Notes: generated by a model not told the origin, from the letters alone. 60,677 bases of DNA from an uncultured Lachnospiraceae bacterium (GCA_947385425.1 CANDKY010000008.1:1-60677), one strand, 5' to 3'; counted from the stretch's first letter, positions 40,870 through 51,080 are shown. A program made the numbers and translations.

Positions 40870-41820
40870 ATGAAAACAAATGTGAAGTCCGTGTCTCCAC
40901 CAGGGAACGGCACAGGGAAAAAGGGATTAGCCGGTACGCTCCTCTACATGCGGCAGCATTGGCAGCTATATATTATCTTTATGCTGCCTGCCGTTGCCCT
41001 TACAATTATATTCAGGTATATACCCATGGGAGGCATTTTGATTGCCTTTGAGAATTACAATCCGATCCAGGGCTTGTTGAACAGCCCATGGGTGGGCCTG
41101 GATCACTTCAAACGCTTCTTGTCATCGCCGGACTTTTTAAGCTATCTGGTCAATACATTGAAGCTGAGCGTCTATGGGATGCTGTGGGGATTCCCGATTC
41201 CGATTATCCTGGCTTTTTTGCTGAACAGGGTGGAAAGCATCAGGCTGAAACAGAAGATACAGTTGGTGCTCTATATGCCGAACTTTATTTCCGTTATTGT
41301 ACTCTGTGGTATTGTGAAGATTCTTTTGTCGGTCACAGGTCCTGTCAATATGATGCTGGGCACATCCACTGATTTCATGACTATGCCGGAGGCATTTCGG
41401 ACGATCTACATTGCCAGCGGTATCTGGCAGGGGGCAGGATGGGGATCCATCATGTATACGGCAGCCTTGTCAAATGCCAGTGCGGAATTAAAAGAGGCGG
41501 CAATCATTGACGGGGCAAATATCTTCCAGCAGATTAAGGCGGTGGAATGGCCGGCAATCAAGGATGTGGTTATTATCCAGTTTATTATGCAGGCGGGCAA
41601 TATTATGAGCGTAGGTTTTGAAAAGGCTTACGCATTGCAGACAGATCTGAATATGCGCTCTTCGGAAATTATTGCCACTTATGTATATAAGAAAGGTCTT
41701 TTGGACGGCGATTACGGCTTTTCTACTGCGGTGGGCCTGTTTAACACGGTTATTAACGTTATCCTTCTGGTAACGGTAAATAAGATTGTGTCAAGGATGA
41801 ACGAAGGCAGAGGTCTGTAA
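40870..41820 (+). CDS. Sugar ABC transporter permease, LplB type
   Basis: 316 residues, six membrane segments. The ATPase-contact EAA loop is ELKEAAIIDGANIFQQIKAV. The start resembles LplB/YteP permeases (YIIFMLPAVALTIIFRYIPM, WVGLDHFKRF). It forms the channel with the next gene. No ATP-binding subunit is encoded nearby, as usual for systems that share an MsmK-type ATPase. GAAAGGAG precedes ATG 40870. Confidence 0.92.
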   Translation: MKTNVKSVSPPGNGTGKKGLAGTLLYMRQHWQLYIIFMLPAVALTIIFRYIPMGGILIAFENYNPIQGLLNSPWVGLDHFKRFLSSPDFLSYLVNTLKLSVYGMLWGFPIPIILAFLLNRVESIRLKQKIQLVLYMPNFISVIVLCGIVKILLSVTGPVNMMLGTSTDFMTMPEAFRTIYIASGIWQGAGWGSIMYTAALSNASAELKEAAIIDGANIFQQIKAVEWPAIKDVVIIQFIMQAGNIMSVGFEKAYALQTDLNMRSSEIIATYVYKKGLLDGDYGFSTAVGLFNTVINVILLVTVNKIVSRMNEGRGL

Positions 41821-41832
41821 AGGAGGGGCAGG

Positions 41833-42729
41833 ATGACAAAGAAAAAATTCAGAAGATATTCCTTACAGGATAAGACGCTGTTATTGACAGGCTACATATT
41901 ATTGGGATTGTTCGTGGTAGCAATCATTATCCCCATGATCTATATCGTGGTAGGTTCGTTCATGGATCCTATTACCCTGCAGAATAAGGGCATAACATTT
42001 GATTTCAGCAAATGGACGATTACTGCTTACCAGCGTGTGTTCTCTAATGCGCAGATATGGGTCGGGTTTAAAAATGCAGTGGTCTATTCTGTTGTATTTA
42101 CAGTGATTTCCGTATTTATTACCCTTCTGGCGGCATATCCCATGTCAAGGCCTGATTTTAAAGGAAGGGGTTTCATCAACGTGATTTTTGTGATTACCAT
42201 GTTTTTCGGGGGCGGCCTGATACCTACCTATTTGCTGATCAACAATCTGGGAATAAAGAATACCATATGGGCAATTGTGATTCCCGGTGCTTTCAGCGTA
42301 TGGAACATGATTATTGCAAGAACGTATTATCAGGGGATTCCTTCAGAACTGCGAGAAGCGGCTGATGTGGACGGGGCAAACGAGATGCGGTTTTTCTTTA
42401 TGATACTGCTCCCGGTATGTACCCCTGTGATTGCGGTGCTGGCTTTGTGGCAGTTTGTAGGTATGTGGAACAGTTATTTTGACGCCTTGATTTATCTGGA
42501 CGATACAGCGAAACAGCCTTTGCAGGTAGTGCTTCGTGCCATATTGATTCAGAATAAGCCGGAATCCGGCATGATTTCAGATATGCAGAGTACCGCAGAG
42601 AGGGCACAACTGGCCGAACTTTTGAAATATGCAACGATCATTGTGTCCAGCCTTCCCCTTCTGGTGATGTACCCTTTCTTCCAGAAATATTTTGACAGCG
42701 GAATTATGGTAGGTTCCGTAAAAGGATAA
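41833..42729 (+). CDS. Sugar ABC transporter permease, LplC type
   Basis: 298 residues, six membrane segments, EAA loop ELREAADVDGANEMRFFFMI, and the LplC/YtcP-type end FFQKYFDSGIMVGSVKG. It pairs with the upstream permease. AGGAGGGGCAGG precedes ATG 41833, 12 bases after the previous stop. Confidence 0.92.
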   Translation: MTKKKFRRYSLQDKTLLLTGYILLGLFVVAIIIPMIYIVVGSFMDPITLQNKGITFDFSKWTITAYQRVFSNAQIWVGFKNAVVYSVVFTVISVFITLLAAYPMSRPDFKGRGFINVIFVITMFFGGGLIPTYLLINNLGIKNTIWAIVIPGAFSVWNMIIARTYYQGIPSELREAADVDGANEMRFFFMILLPVCTPVIAVLALWQFVGMWNSYFDALIYLDDTAKQPLQVVLRAILIQNKPESGMISDMQSTAERAQLAELLKYATIIVSSLPLLVMYPFFQKYFDSGIMVGSVKG

Positions 42730-42816
42730 GGTTCAAATGTCTGCGGAAGCAGACGGACGGGTGTGATTATGAATAAAATTATGCCGCCGGGAGAGACGGC
42801 GGAATGGAGGTTATGG

Positions 42817-44487
42817 ATGAAAAAGAATTATTGGAGACGGATTATTGCAGCCGGGCTGGCGGCAGGCATGATGATTTCCCTGACAGCGTGCGGCAAGGCA
42901 AAGATAGAATTGAACGATGGAACTTTCAGGCCCATGGAAGCTTCGGAACTGCAGTTTCCCCAGGCTGACGGTACAACGCTGACCGGTTTGATCAGCTATC
43001 CGGCAAATACGGAGCCGGATCCAAACAACCGTACGATTTTCAAAAGGCTCGAAGAAGCTACTAATGTACATATTGAGTGGAATGCCATCCCCGGCAACCA
43101 ATGGGGTGAAAAAATCCAGACGATTATGGCAGACCCTAATTCTTTGACAGACTTTATTTTTACAGCCGGATTCGGGGAAAATGACCTGTTAAGGTTTGCT
43201 GATCAGAAAGTCATCATTCCGTTGGAAGAATACATCGATAATTATATGCCGAATCTGAAAGCGGTTTTTGATAAGTATCCTGAATACAGGAAGATGAGTA
43301 CGGCAGCAGACGGGCATATCTATTCCCTTCCGTGGATTGAGCAGCTAGGGGCAAATAAGACGGCGATCCAGACGGTTGGAAACATGAGCTTTATTAATAA
43401 GAAATGGCTGGATGATTTGGGGCTTGAAATGCCGGAAACCGTGGAAGAATTTGAGCAGGTCCTGATTGCTTTCCGCGACAATTCGGCGAAGCTTCAGACG
43501 GACTTTGGAATCGAAGGGGATATCATTCCCATGTCCTGTATCGTAAATGACGGTGATCAGGATCCAAGTATCCTTATTAACAGCTTTGGCGAAGGATATG
43601 GAGATCCGGACAGGGGAAGGCATATCGCGGTAACAGATGACAAACAAGTGATTTTTACCGCTACGCAGGAAGGCTTTAAGGAAGGGATGAAATGGCTGCA
43701 CTCGTTGGCAGAGCAGGGACTGATAGACCCGGAATGCTATACCCATGAATGGTCCCAGTATGTGGCAAAGGGCAAGGCACACCGTTATGGCGTATTCTTT
43801 AGCTGGGATCCGGCTAATATTGACAATCTGGAAGACTACGTCCCCCTGCCTCCGCTGGCGGTGGACGGACAGAGAATTCTCACGCCGCAGAATGGTTCCT
43901 TTACAAGCGGTTATGACCGTGGACGCTGTGTTGTTACCGCAGTGGCACAACAGCCTGCATTAGTATGTACATGGCTTGACCAGATGTATGCTCCGCTCCA
44001 GTCTCCGCAGAATAACTGGGGGACTTACGGCGAGGATGATGAATTTGATATTTTTGAACTTGGCAAAAATGCAGAAGGTGAGGATATGCTGCAGCATGCA
44101 CCTTTAGGGAATGCATCACCGGTAGAAGTAAGGGAAGCGGAAGCAGTCGGCGGACCGTTAGCTGTCCTGGATGAGTATTATGGCATCTATGTGACCTGTC
44201 CGGACGATGCGCAGTACCGTCTTGACTGGATTGAAGAGTTTTACACACCATACATGACAAGAAATTATGTATATCCGAATGTTTTTATGAGCCAGGAGGA
44301 TGTAAAGGAACTGTCCAATCTGCAGGCGGACATTGAGAAGACCGTCAGGGCGAAAAAGTCCGAGTGGATCAGGGACGGAGGTATTGACGAACAGTGGGAT
44401 GAGTATGTTAAGTCTTTAAATGAATATGGATTGCAGGAGTATCTTGCACTGTTCCAGAAATATCTTGATGCATATTTTACCGAATAA
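42817..44487 (+). CDS. Extracellular sugar-binding lipoprotein
   Basis: About 556 residues. A signal peptide ends in the lipobox LTACGK, giving a lipid-anchored protein outside the membrane. The length is that of LplA-type binding proteins for large oligosaccharides (WNAIPGNQWGEKIQ, FIFTAGFGENDLLRFA, IIPLEEYIDNYMPNLK). ATG at 42817 follows GGAGG by six bases; upstream in-frame starts would spoil the signal peptide. It delivers substrate to the two upstream permeases. GH32 downstream suggests fructose-containing sugars. Confidence 0.92.
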   Translation: MKKNYWRRIIAAGLAAGMMISLTACGKAKIELNDGTFRPMEASELQFPQADGTTLTGLISYPANTEPDPNNRTIFKRLEEATNVHIEWNAIPGNQWGEKIQTIMADPNSLTDFIFTAGFGENDLLRFADQKVIIPLEEYIDNYMPNLKAVFDKYPEYRKMSTAADGHIYSLPWIEQLGANKTAIQTVGNMSFINKKWLDDLGLEMPETVEEFEQVLIAFRDNSAKLQTDFGIEGDIIPMSCIVNDGDQDPSILINSFGEGYGDPDRGRHIAVTDDKQVIFTATQEGFKEGMKWLHSLAEQGLIDPECYTHEWSQYVAKGKAHRYGVFFSWDPANIDNLEDYVPLPPLAVDGQRILTPQNGSFTSGYDRGRCVVTAVAQQPALVCTWLDQMYAPLQSPQNNWGTYGEDDEFDIFELGKNAEGEDMLQHAPLGNASPVEVREAEAVGGPLAVLDEYYGIYVTCPDDAQYRLDWIEEFYTPYMTRNYVYPNVFMSQEDVKELSNLQADIEKTVRAKKSEWIRDGGIDEQWDEYVKSLNEYGLQEYLALFQKYLDAYFTE

Positions 44488-44510
44488 TATATAGATAGCA
44501 GGTGATGGTT

Positions 44511-45998
44511 ATGACAAGTCAGACATTGAGGGAAGCCCGCAAATATGAGGAAGCTTCCGAAAAGATGATATCTACAGAAGAGAGGCCGGCATTCCATTTA
44601 TCCACACGTACGGGCTGGATGAATGATCCCAATGGATTTTCATGGTATAACGGGAAGTATCATTTGTTTTACCAGTATAATCCCTATGATTCTTACTGGG
44701 GCCCCATGCATTGGGGCCATGCAGTGAGTGAAGATTTGCTGCATTGGGAATATCTTCCGGCATCCCTGGCTCCTGATGAAGCTTATGACAGGGACGGGTG
44801 TTTTTCAGGGAATGCGGTGACGCTTCCCGATGGACGGCAGCTTTTGATGTATACAGGCGTAGTCAGGGAGCGTCTGGAAAGCGGCGGTTACAGCGAGGTA
44901 CAGACACAGTGCCTTGCAACAGGGGATGGGGTGGACTATGATAAGTATGAAAATAATCCTGTCCTTAATGAAAAGGATATACCAAAAGGGAGCAGCAGGT
45001 ATGATTTCAGGGATCCGAAGATATGGCAGGAAGGGGACGGAACCTACCGTTGTATCGCCGGGAACAGGGATGCGGAAGGCAGCGGTCAGATATTGATGTT
45101 TTCCAGTCCGGATGGTTTTCAGTGGAAGTATGAAAAAGTACTCGCAGCAAATAAAGGACGTTTTGGAATGATGTGGGAATGCCCGGATTTCTTTCCGCTG
45201 GATGGAAAATGGGTTCTGCTGGTCAGCCCGCAGGATATGCTTCCTTCTGGTTTTGAGTATCATAATGGAAATGGTACACTCTGCCTGATTGGGGATTATG
45301 ACAAAGGGACGGGAGAATTTAAGGAAGAAACGGATCAGGCGGTCGATTATGGGATAGATTTTTATGCCTCCCAGACGGTGCTTACGCCGGATGGGCGCAG
45401 GGTCATGATTGGCTGGATGCAGAATTGGGATACCTGTAATCACCGGAGAAGGCATGACGAGGCATGGTTTGGGCAGATGAGTATCCCACGCGAATTGTCC
45501 ATAAAGAACGGGAGGCTGTATCAGAGGCCAATCAGGGAATTGGAAGAAATGCGGCAGAATAAAGTAGCCTATGAGAATGTCACTGTTTCCGGGGTGATGA
45601 AACTGGATGGCATTAAAGGACGAAGGATTGACATGGAACTGACAGTCCGGCCAGAGGAAGGGTGTGACCTTTACCGGAAGTTTGCTGTCCGCTTTGCTCA
45701 GAACGATGTATACCATACTTCTTTAAGTTTCCGTCCGGGAGAGTCCGTGCTGAAAGTGGACAGGAAATTTTCCGGTTCCAGAAGAGCTATTATCCATCAG
45801 AGGCGGAGCAAGGTAAGCCATGACGGCGGAGTATTAAAGTTACGGATTGTACTGGATCGGTTCAGTGCAGAGATTTTTGTAAATGATGGGGAGCAGGCTT
45901 TAAGTGCTGTTTTGTACACGGATCAGGAAGCGGATGGAATTTCCTTTATTGCAGATGGAACAGTGAGCCTGGACGTAGTAAAATATGATTTGTTGTAA
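44511..45998 (+). CDS. GH32 beta-fructosidase
   Basis: About 495 residues of family GH32: nucleophile Asp in WMNDPNG near residue 39, the stabiliser motif FRDPKIW, and the acid/base Glu in MMWECPDFF, followed by a beta-sandwich domain. It hydrolyses sucrose, its 6-phosphate, or fructo-oligosaccharides. No signal peptide, so it acts on imported sugar. ATG at 44511 is one of several closely spaced starts (GTG 44502, ATG 44505). It is the last gene of the ABC operon, closed by a hairpin. Confidence 0.93.
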   Translation: MTSQTLREARKYEEASEKMISTEERPAFHLSTRTGWMNDPNGFSWYNGKYHLFYQYNPYDSYWGPMHWGHAVSEDLLHWEYLPASLAPDEAYDRDGCFSGNAVTLPDGRQLLMYTGVVRERLESGGYSEVQTQCLATGDGVDYDKYENNPVLNEKDIPKGSSRYDFRDPKIWQEGDGTYRCIAGNRDAEGSGQILMFSSPDGFQWKYEKVLAANKGRFGMMWECPDFFPLDGKWVLLVSPQDMLPSGFEYHNGNGTLCLIGDYDKGTGEFKEETDQAVDYGIDFYASQTVLTPDGRRVMIGWMQNWDTCNHRRRHDEAWFGQMSIPRELSIKNGRLYQRPIRELEEMRQNKVAYENVTVSGVMKLDGIKGRRIDMELTVRPEEGCDLYRKFAVRFAQNDVYHTSLSFRPGESVLKVDRKFSGSRRAIIHQRRSKVSHDGGVLKLRIVLDRFSAEIFVNDGEQALSAVLYTDQEADGISFIADGTVSLDVVKYDLL

Positions 45999-46004
45999 AG
46001 TTTT

Positions 46005-46045
46005 GAAAAAGGCGGGCTATATGCAGGTATAGCCCGCCTTTTCAA
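46005..46045. terminator. Bidirectional-looking terminator after GH32
   Basis: AAAAGGCGGGCTAT pairs with ATAGCCCGCCTTTT around an 8-base loop, a strong GC-rich stem with T tracts on both strands. Confidence 0.88.
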
Positions 46046-46137
46046 TAAAAAAGAAGCGGAGGCAGATGCCTGGTTTCCTTTTTGTAAAATTGAGAAGAGG
46101 CAAAATTTTATCTGGATTGGGGAAAAGTAAAACTTTA

Positions 46138-46188
46138 TTGACATCAAATAGTAAAAGTGATAAATTGTTTTAAAGAACAAACGTTTAT
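46138..46188 (+). promoter_or_regulatory. Promoter and operator of LacI gene 2
   Basis: TTGACA (46138-46143), 17-bp spacer, TAAATT (46161-46166), then AACAAACGTTTATT with the central palindrome AAACGTTT at 46179-46186. The operator position after the -10 suggests autorepression. Confidence 0.7.
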
Positions 46189-46213
46189 TTACTTAAATGA
46201 AGAGGGTGGAACT

Positions 46214-47275
46214 ATGGCTGCACGGGTTACATTACAGGATATAGCAGATGAACTTGGCATTTCTAGAAATACGGTTTCCAAAGCGATTAATAACACTGGT
46301 CTTTTAGCGGAGGGAACACGGGAGAAAGTTTTAAAAAAAGCCATAGAAATGGGATACAAACAATTCTCATATTTAAATTCGATTGTTGAGCAATCGGAGA
46401 TGCCGGTGAAAGGTATAACAGGGGAGATTGCATTATTGACTATGGGATTTGCGGGAAATACAAGTTTTCTTCCAATTATGCTGGATCAGTTCCAGAGGGA
46501 ATTTGCCCGGATGGGTTATAGTTTTACTATGCACAGGGTCAGAAAAGAGGATGAGGAAAATCTGCAGTTGCCGTCTTCCTTTGACAAAGAAAGGGTATCA
46601 GGCATTTTATGTATTGAAATGCTTGAACGTGGATATTGTTCTATGCTCTGCGGAATGGATGTTCCGGTTTTATTTGTAGACTCTCCAGCAGAGGGAGTAA
46701 ATGGGATTCTTAAAGCAGATGTCATTTATCCGGATAATTATTCGGCTATTTATAGTTTTGTGGGGGAGATGGTTCGAAGAGGAAAGAGACAGATTGGTTT
46801 TATCGGGGAATATATGCACTGCCAGTCTTTTTTTGAGCGATACATGGCATACCGGAATGCCATGTATCTGGAAGGTTTACCTTGCAGGGAGGAGTATTGC
46901 ATTATTGGCAATAAGAAAGGGATTAAAAATCCGGGTTCAGAGGAATATCAAGAGTATTTGACAGAGTGTTTCTCCAAACTGGATGTATTGCCGGAGGTGT
47001 TTATCTGCGCCAATGACTATGTGGCATTTGATGTAATTCGAATGTTTAAGAAACTGGGGATATCAGTGCCAAAAGATGTCTGGATATGTGGCTTTGATGA
47101 TACTATGGAATCCCAGATTATGACACCTTCTCTTACCACTGTCCATATCCATAGCCATGCCATGGGGAATTGCGCAGCATATTTGTTGTCGTCCAGAATT
47201 AAGGAACCTTCTTTGTGTTTTCGAAGGATGCATACCCAGGCAGGCATGTGTTATAGAGAAACCACGGAGGATTAG
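46214..47275 (+). CDS. LacI-family transcriptional regulator 2
   Basis: 353 residues, a close paralogue of the regulator at 39400-40461 over its full length (VTLQDIADELGISRNTVSKA; WICGFDDTMESQIMTPSLTT). The recognition helix is identical. ATG at 46214 follows AGAGGGTGG; the upstream frame to 46157 is rejected. It sits after GH32, so the operon is bracketed by twin regulators. The sensor domains differ more than the DNA-binding domains, so they may respond to different sugars. Confidence 0.92.
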   Translation: MAARVTLQDIADELGISRNTVSKAINNTGLLAEGTREKVLKKAIEMGYKQFSYLNSIVEQSEMPVKGITGEIALLTMGFAGNTSFLPIMLDQFQREFARMGYSFTMHRVRKEDEENLQLPSSFDKERVSGILCIEMLERGYCSMLCGMDVPVLFVDSPAEGVNGILKADVIYPDNYSAIYSFVGEMVRRGKRQIGFIGEYMHCQSFFERYMAYRNAMYLEGLPCREEYCIIGNKKGIKNPGSEEYQEYLTECFSKLDVLPEVFICANDYVAFDVIRMFKKLGISVPKDVWICGFDDTMESQIMTPSLTTVHIHSHAMGNCAAYLLSSRIKEPSLCFRRMHTQAGMCYRETTED

Positions 47276-47360
47276 AGGGTAACAGCAGATAAAATTTTAA
47301 TGTATAAAGCAGATTTAATCAGGTAGAAAAAGTATAAGAAAGGTATTGTGGGAGATGGTT

Positions 47361-48752
47361 ATGAAGGAGAAAGCGGGGATTGGGAAAGACACGTTTTATA
47401 ACAGTATATTTAAACTGGTACTGCCGATTGTTGTGCAGAACCTGCTGAGTGCTGCCGTCAGTTCCGCGGATGTGGTAATGCTCAATTATGTGGGGCAGTC
47501 GTCGATATCCGCAGTATCGCTGGCCGCACAGTATGCTTCCGTGCTTTTTATGGTGTTTTATGGTCTGGGGACCGGGGCGACTATTTTGTGCGCGCAGTAT
47601 TATGGAAAGGGGGATATGCATGCGATCCAGGTAGTGGAAGGGATTGCCATGCGTTTTTCGCTGTTGATTTCCCTGCTGTTTGCGGGATGTGCGCTGTTTC
47701 TGCCGGAGGGGATGATGCGCATATTTACCAATGATGCGGAGCTGATCACAATAGGCGCGTCTTATCTGAGATGTATGAGTGTCTGCTATTTATGCTGGGG
47801 TATAACGGAAGTTTATCTGGCAGTCTTAAGAAGTATCGGCAGGGTAATGATCAGTACAATAATGAATGTGCTGGCTTTCTCGCTGAATGTACTGCTGAAT
47901 GCGGTGTTCATCTTTGGCTTGTTCGGTGCGCCGAAGTTAGGGGCGATGGGTGTCGCCATTGCTACTTCCCTGTCCCGGTTGATTGAACTGGCGGCATGTT
48001 TTGCGGTTTCTTTCTTAAGTAAGGATATAAAACTGGATTTCAGATATTTATTTGCAAAAAACAAGGCGCTGTTTTCCGATTTTGTCAGACTGTCACTTCC
48101 TGCTTTGGGAAATGATATCAGTTGGAGCGTGGCGTTTTCCATGTATTCCGTTATTTTAGGACATCTCGGGACGGATGTAGTGGCGGCGAATTCTTTTGTC
48201 ATAGTGGTGAGGAATTTCGGCACGATTCTGTGTTTTGGTATGGCAAGCGCGGGAGGTATATTGTTAGGGAATATTATCGGGGAAAATAAGCTGGAAGAGG
48301 CGGATGCGGGTGCAAAAAAATTAATGAAGCTTACGGTTATTACCGGGGCGATCGGAGGAATCATTATTCTGGCTGCTACCCCTTTGGTGCTGAAATATGC
48401 CGCATTGTCGGAGCAGGCGATGCATTATCTGAAATATATGCTATTGATTAATACATATTATGTAATGGGGGCAGCCGTAAATACGACATTGATTGCAGGC
48501 GTTTTCCGGGCAGGCGGGGACAGCCGGTTCGGATTTATATGCGATACGATTGATATGTGGGTTTACGCAGTCCCGTTTGGTTTCCTGGCGGCTTTTGTCT
48601 TTAAGCTTCCTGTTATGTGGGTATATTTCCTTTTATGTACGGATGAGTTTGTAAAATGGCCATGGGTAATAAAACATTACCGGAGCCGGAAATGGCTGAA
48701 GAATATTACGCGGGATGATTTATTTGCGGATGGGGAGGCTGCTTTAAAATAA
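47361..48752 (+). CDS. MATE-family efflux transporter 2
   Basis: About 463 residues, twelve membrane segments, MATE pattern (KLVLPIVVQNLLSAAVSSAD, VVMLNYVGQSS, YGLGTGATILCAQYYGKGD). ATG at 47361 is preceded by TGGGAG six bases upstream. It is only distantly similar to the MATE at 32290-33660. The substrate is unknown. It lies alone between the LacI gene and a convergent glycosidase. Confidence 0.92.
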   Translation: MKEKAGIGKDTFYNSIFKLVLPIVVQNLLSAAVSSADVVMLNYVGQSSISAVSLAAQYASVLFMVFYGLGTGATILCAQYYGKGDMHAIQVVEGIAMRFSLLISLLFAGCALFLPEGMMRIFTNDAELITIGASYLRCMSVCYLCWGITEVYLAVLRSIGRVMISTIMNVLAFSLNVLLNAVFIFGLFGAPKLGAMGVAIATSLSRLIELAACFAVSFLSKDIKLDFRYLFAKNKALFSDFVRLSLPALGNDISWSVAFSMYSVILGHLGTDVVAANSFVIVVRNFGTILCFGMASAGGILLGNIIGENKLEEADAGAKKLMKLTVITGAIGGIIILAATPLVLKYAALSEQAMHYLKYMLLINTYYVMGAAVNTTLIAGVFRAGGDSRFGFICDTIDMWVYAVPFGFLAAFVFKLPVMWVYFLLCTDEFVKWPWVIKHYRSRKWLKNITRDDLFADGEAALK

Positions 48753-48810
48753 GCCGGGCCAAGCGAAATTTCTGGCTGTATGGAGTATTGTATTGGTTAT
48801 ACAAATGGAA

Positions 48811-48845
48811 AAAGCCGCGGGGGATATGGATTCCCTCACGGCTTT
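48811..48845 (-). terminator. Terminator between MATE and GH31 genes
   Basis: AAAGCCG / CGGCTTT with an inner GGGGA / TCCCT pairing; on the minus strand it is followed by five T residues, so it chiefly serves GH31. Confidence 0.7.
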
Positions 48846-48890
48846 AACCGTCTGCAGCCGGTTTTTTCTGCAGATTTTAAAGATATTTTT

Positions 48891-50915
48891 TTAAATTTTT
48901 TCAAATACAGGCATATAGTCAATGGGTGCGTCTGCATTTACCACACAGTTTCCTTCATATACGGTGCCTGTGGAGGTGAGTTTCCACTTCCCTTCCGGTA
49001 AATAGACATCGCGTTTGAACTGGTTCAAATGAAGGATCGGGGCTGCCAGGTATTTACTGCCGAACATATACTGATCCTGGATTTCCCAGCATTTGCCATC
49101 CTGCGGGAATTCATAGAACATAGCGCGCAGCAGAGGGGAGCCGTTTAAGTGGGCTTCTTCGTACAGGGATTTTATGTATTCGTGCATGGATCTGCGTATA
49201 TCATAGTATTTTTTCATAATGGCATAATTGTCTTCCCCATAGCTCCACAGTTCATTGGATTGTCCGGTATACAGGTATCCGCCTCCCCAGTCCCTGTCGT
49301 CCAAGGGCGGGATATTATGCGGGCCGCGGTCTCCGTGCATACGCAGCACCGGGGAGTATACGGCAAACTGGTACCAGCGGATTAAGAGCTGCCGGAAGTC
49401 CGGATCCTCCACATCATCAGTCATAAAACCGCCGATATCCGTTGTCCACCAGGGAATGCCGGCCAGCCCCATATTCAGCCCGCACTGGATCTGGTCTGCG
49501 AAAGCTTCAAAAGTACTGGGTACGTCGCCGGACCATACCACATTGCCGTATTTTTGGGAACCTGCCCATGCACAGCGCAGAAGGTTGACTACGGGCCTGT
49601 CCTGGGCTTTGCTCATTTCATCATAAAATATACGGCTGAACATCTGCGGATACATATTGCTGATTGCAAGCGCCGGCCCGTCGCAATAGCGGTAATGGCC
49701 GAAATCATATACGCCGAAATCTGGCTCGGAATTATCGAGCCAGAACGCATCGATACCTAAATCATAATAGTTTTTTCTGCATACTTCCCATACGTATTTT
49801 CTTGTCTCAGGGTTAAAAGCATCGATTTCCACACAATCCCCCTGGAAATCATAGGTCTGTGCGGCGCCCCTCTCCGTCCGGATGAGCAGGCCCTTTTCCA
49901 TCATCGGAAGAAAGTTCTCACTTTTGCGGTCTACGGACGGCCATACGGATACGATTACTTTGATACCCATAGAATGCAGTTCCTCTACCATGGATTTCGG
50001 ATCCGGCCAGTATTTCGGGTCAAATTTCCAGTCGCCCTGCAGTGTCCAGTGGAAGAAATCAATGACAATCTGGTCAATATGGATACCTTTTTCCTGGTAC
50101 TGGCGGGCGACGGAAAGAACCTCGTCCTGCGTCCGGTAACGAAGCTTGCATTGCCACAGGCCCATCAGGTCCTCCGGGAACATCCCGGCACGCCCGGTAA
50201 CGGAAGTATAATTTTCCAATATTTGTTTCGGAGTGTCCGCAGCCGTGATCCAGTAATCCATTTCTTTTGTTGAACCGGCAATCCATTCATAATAATTATT
50301 GCCAAAGGTTACGCGGCCCACTGCCGGATTGTTCCATAGGAAACCATATCCAAGGGAGGATACGGCAAAGGGTACGGAAATCTGGGAATTACGCTGTGCA
50401 AGCTCCAGGACACAGCCTTTTAAATTCATACAGTCCTGCTGGTACTGTCCCATCCCGAATAATTTTTCCCCTTTGCTGCTTTCAAACTTTACATTCAGTG
50501 AATACTCGGATCCTCCGATAATCCCTTTCCACTCCCGGTTAATGATTTTCAGGCATCTGCTCTCCTTTGACAGCGTTCCGAGATAATACCGGAAATATTC
50601 CCGGAGGATTAACTGTTCCTTTCTGTAAAAGGAAATTACCCCTGAAAAGTTTACCACTGCTTTGATCTGCCCGTTTATGATTGTGGCAGTTTCCGCCCTG
50701 GCTGTCTTACCGTCCGGAAGCAGGATATCTTCTGTATTAATGGCAATCTTTGTGCCGCATTGTTCCGGTTTTTCGGTCAGGGCCCATACATTCCCGCTAA
50801 AATGGGGGAGCATGCCCGCGCGTACACGGAAAGAATCTTTCCCCCATGCTTCAATACGGACATGTTCTCCCTGATGATAGAATACCAACGCCCCGTTATC
50901 GTTTTCAAATCTCAT
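48891..50915 (-). CDS. GH31 alpha-glycosidase (xylosidase/glucosidase type)
   Basis: 674 residues. The catalytic barrel has the nucleophile in IDAFWLDNSEP (Asp394) and the acid/base in NVVWSGDVPSTFEAF (Asp464), with GIPWWTTDIGGF and RMHGDRGPHN as further GH31 landmarks. Related enzymes are YicI-type alpha-xylosidases and alpha-glucosidases. No signal peptide, so it is intracellular. It is divergent from an AraC regulator that probably controls it. The exact substrate cannot be assigned. Confidence 0.92.
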   Translation of the reverse strand: MRFENDNGALVFYHQGEHVRIEAWGKDSFRVRAGMLPHFSGNVWALTEKPEQCGTKIAINTEDILLPDGKTARAETATIINGQIKAVVNFSGVISFYRKEQLILREYFRYYLGTLSKESRCLKIINREWKGIIGGSEYSLNVKFESSKGEKLFGMGQYQQDCMNLKGCVLELAQRNSQISVPFAVSSLGYGFLWNNPAVGRVTFGNNYYEWIAGSTKEMDYWITAADTPKQILENYTSVTGRAGMFPEDLMGLWQCKLRYRTQDEVLSVARQYQEKGIHIDQIVIDFFHWTLQGDWKFDPKYWPDPKSMVEELHSMGIKVIVSVWPSVDRKSENFLPMMEKGLLIRTERGAAQTYDFQGDCVEIDAFNPETRKYVWEVCRKNYYDLGIDAFWLDNSEPDFGVYDFGHYRYCDGPALAISNMYPQMFSRIFYDEMSKAQDRPVVNLLRCAWAGSQKYGNVVWSGDVPSTFEAFADQIQCGLNMGLAGIPWWTTDIGGFMTDDVEDPDFRQLLIRWYQFAVYSPVLRMHGDRGPHNIPPLDDRDWGGGYLYTGQSNELWSYGEDNYAIMKKYYDIRRSMHEYIKSLYEEAHLNGSPLLRAMFYEFPQDGKCWEIQDQYMFGSKYLAAPILHLNQFKRDVYLPEGKWKLTSTGTVYEGNCVVNADAPIDYMPVFEKI

Positions 50916-50960
50916 ACCATACCTCCTGAAAGATAAATAGAGTCCTTTGCTTCATATACT

Positions 50961-50989
50961 CTTGTGCAAGTAAAAATATCTTGTGCAAG
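50961..50989. promoter_or_regulatory. Tandem palindromic direct repeat, likely AraC site
   Basis: CTTGTGCAAG occurs twice, 19 bases apart, with AAAAATAT after each. It lies between the divergent GH31 and AraC start codons. Two half-sites on about two helical turns is the usual AraC arrangement. Confidence 0.65.
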
Positions 50990-51080
50990 CAAAAATATAA
51001 TGATATAATACTATTTTATATAGACCAATACTACTGTTAAACTATGAAAAAATAATACTATTCTATTTTAGGAGAGAGTT

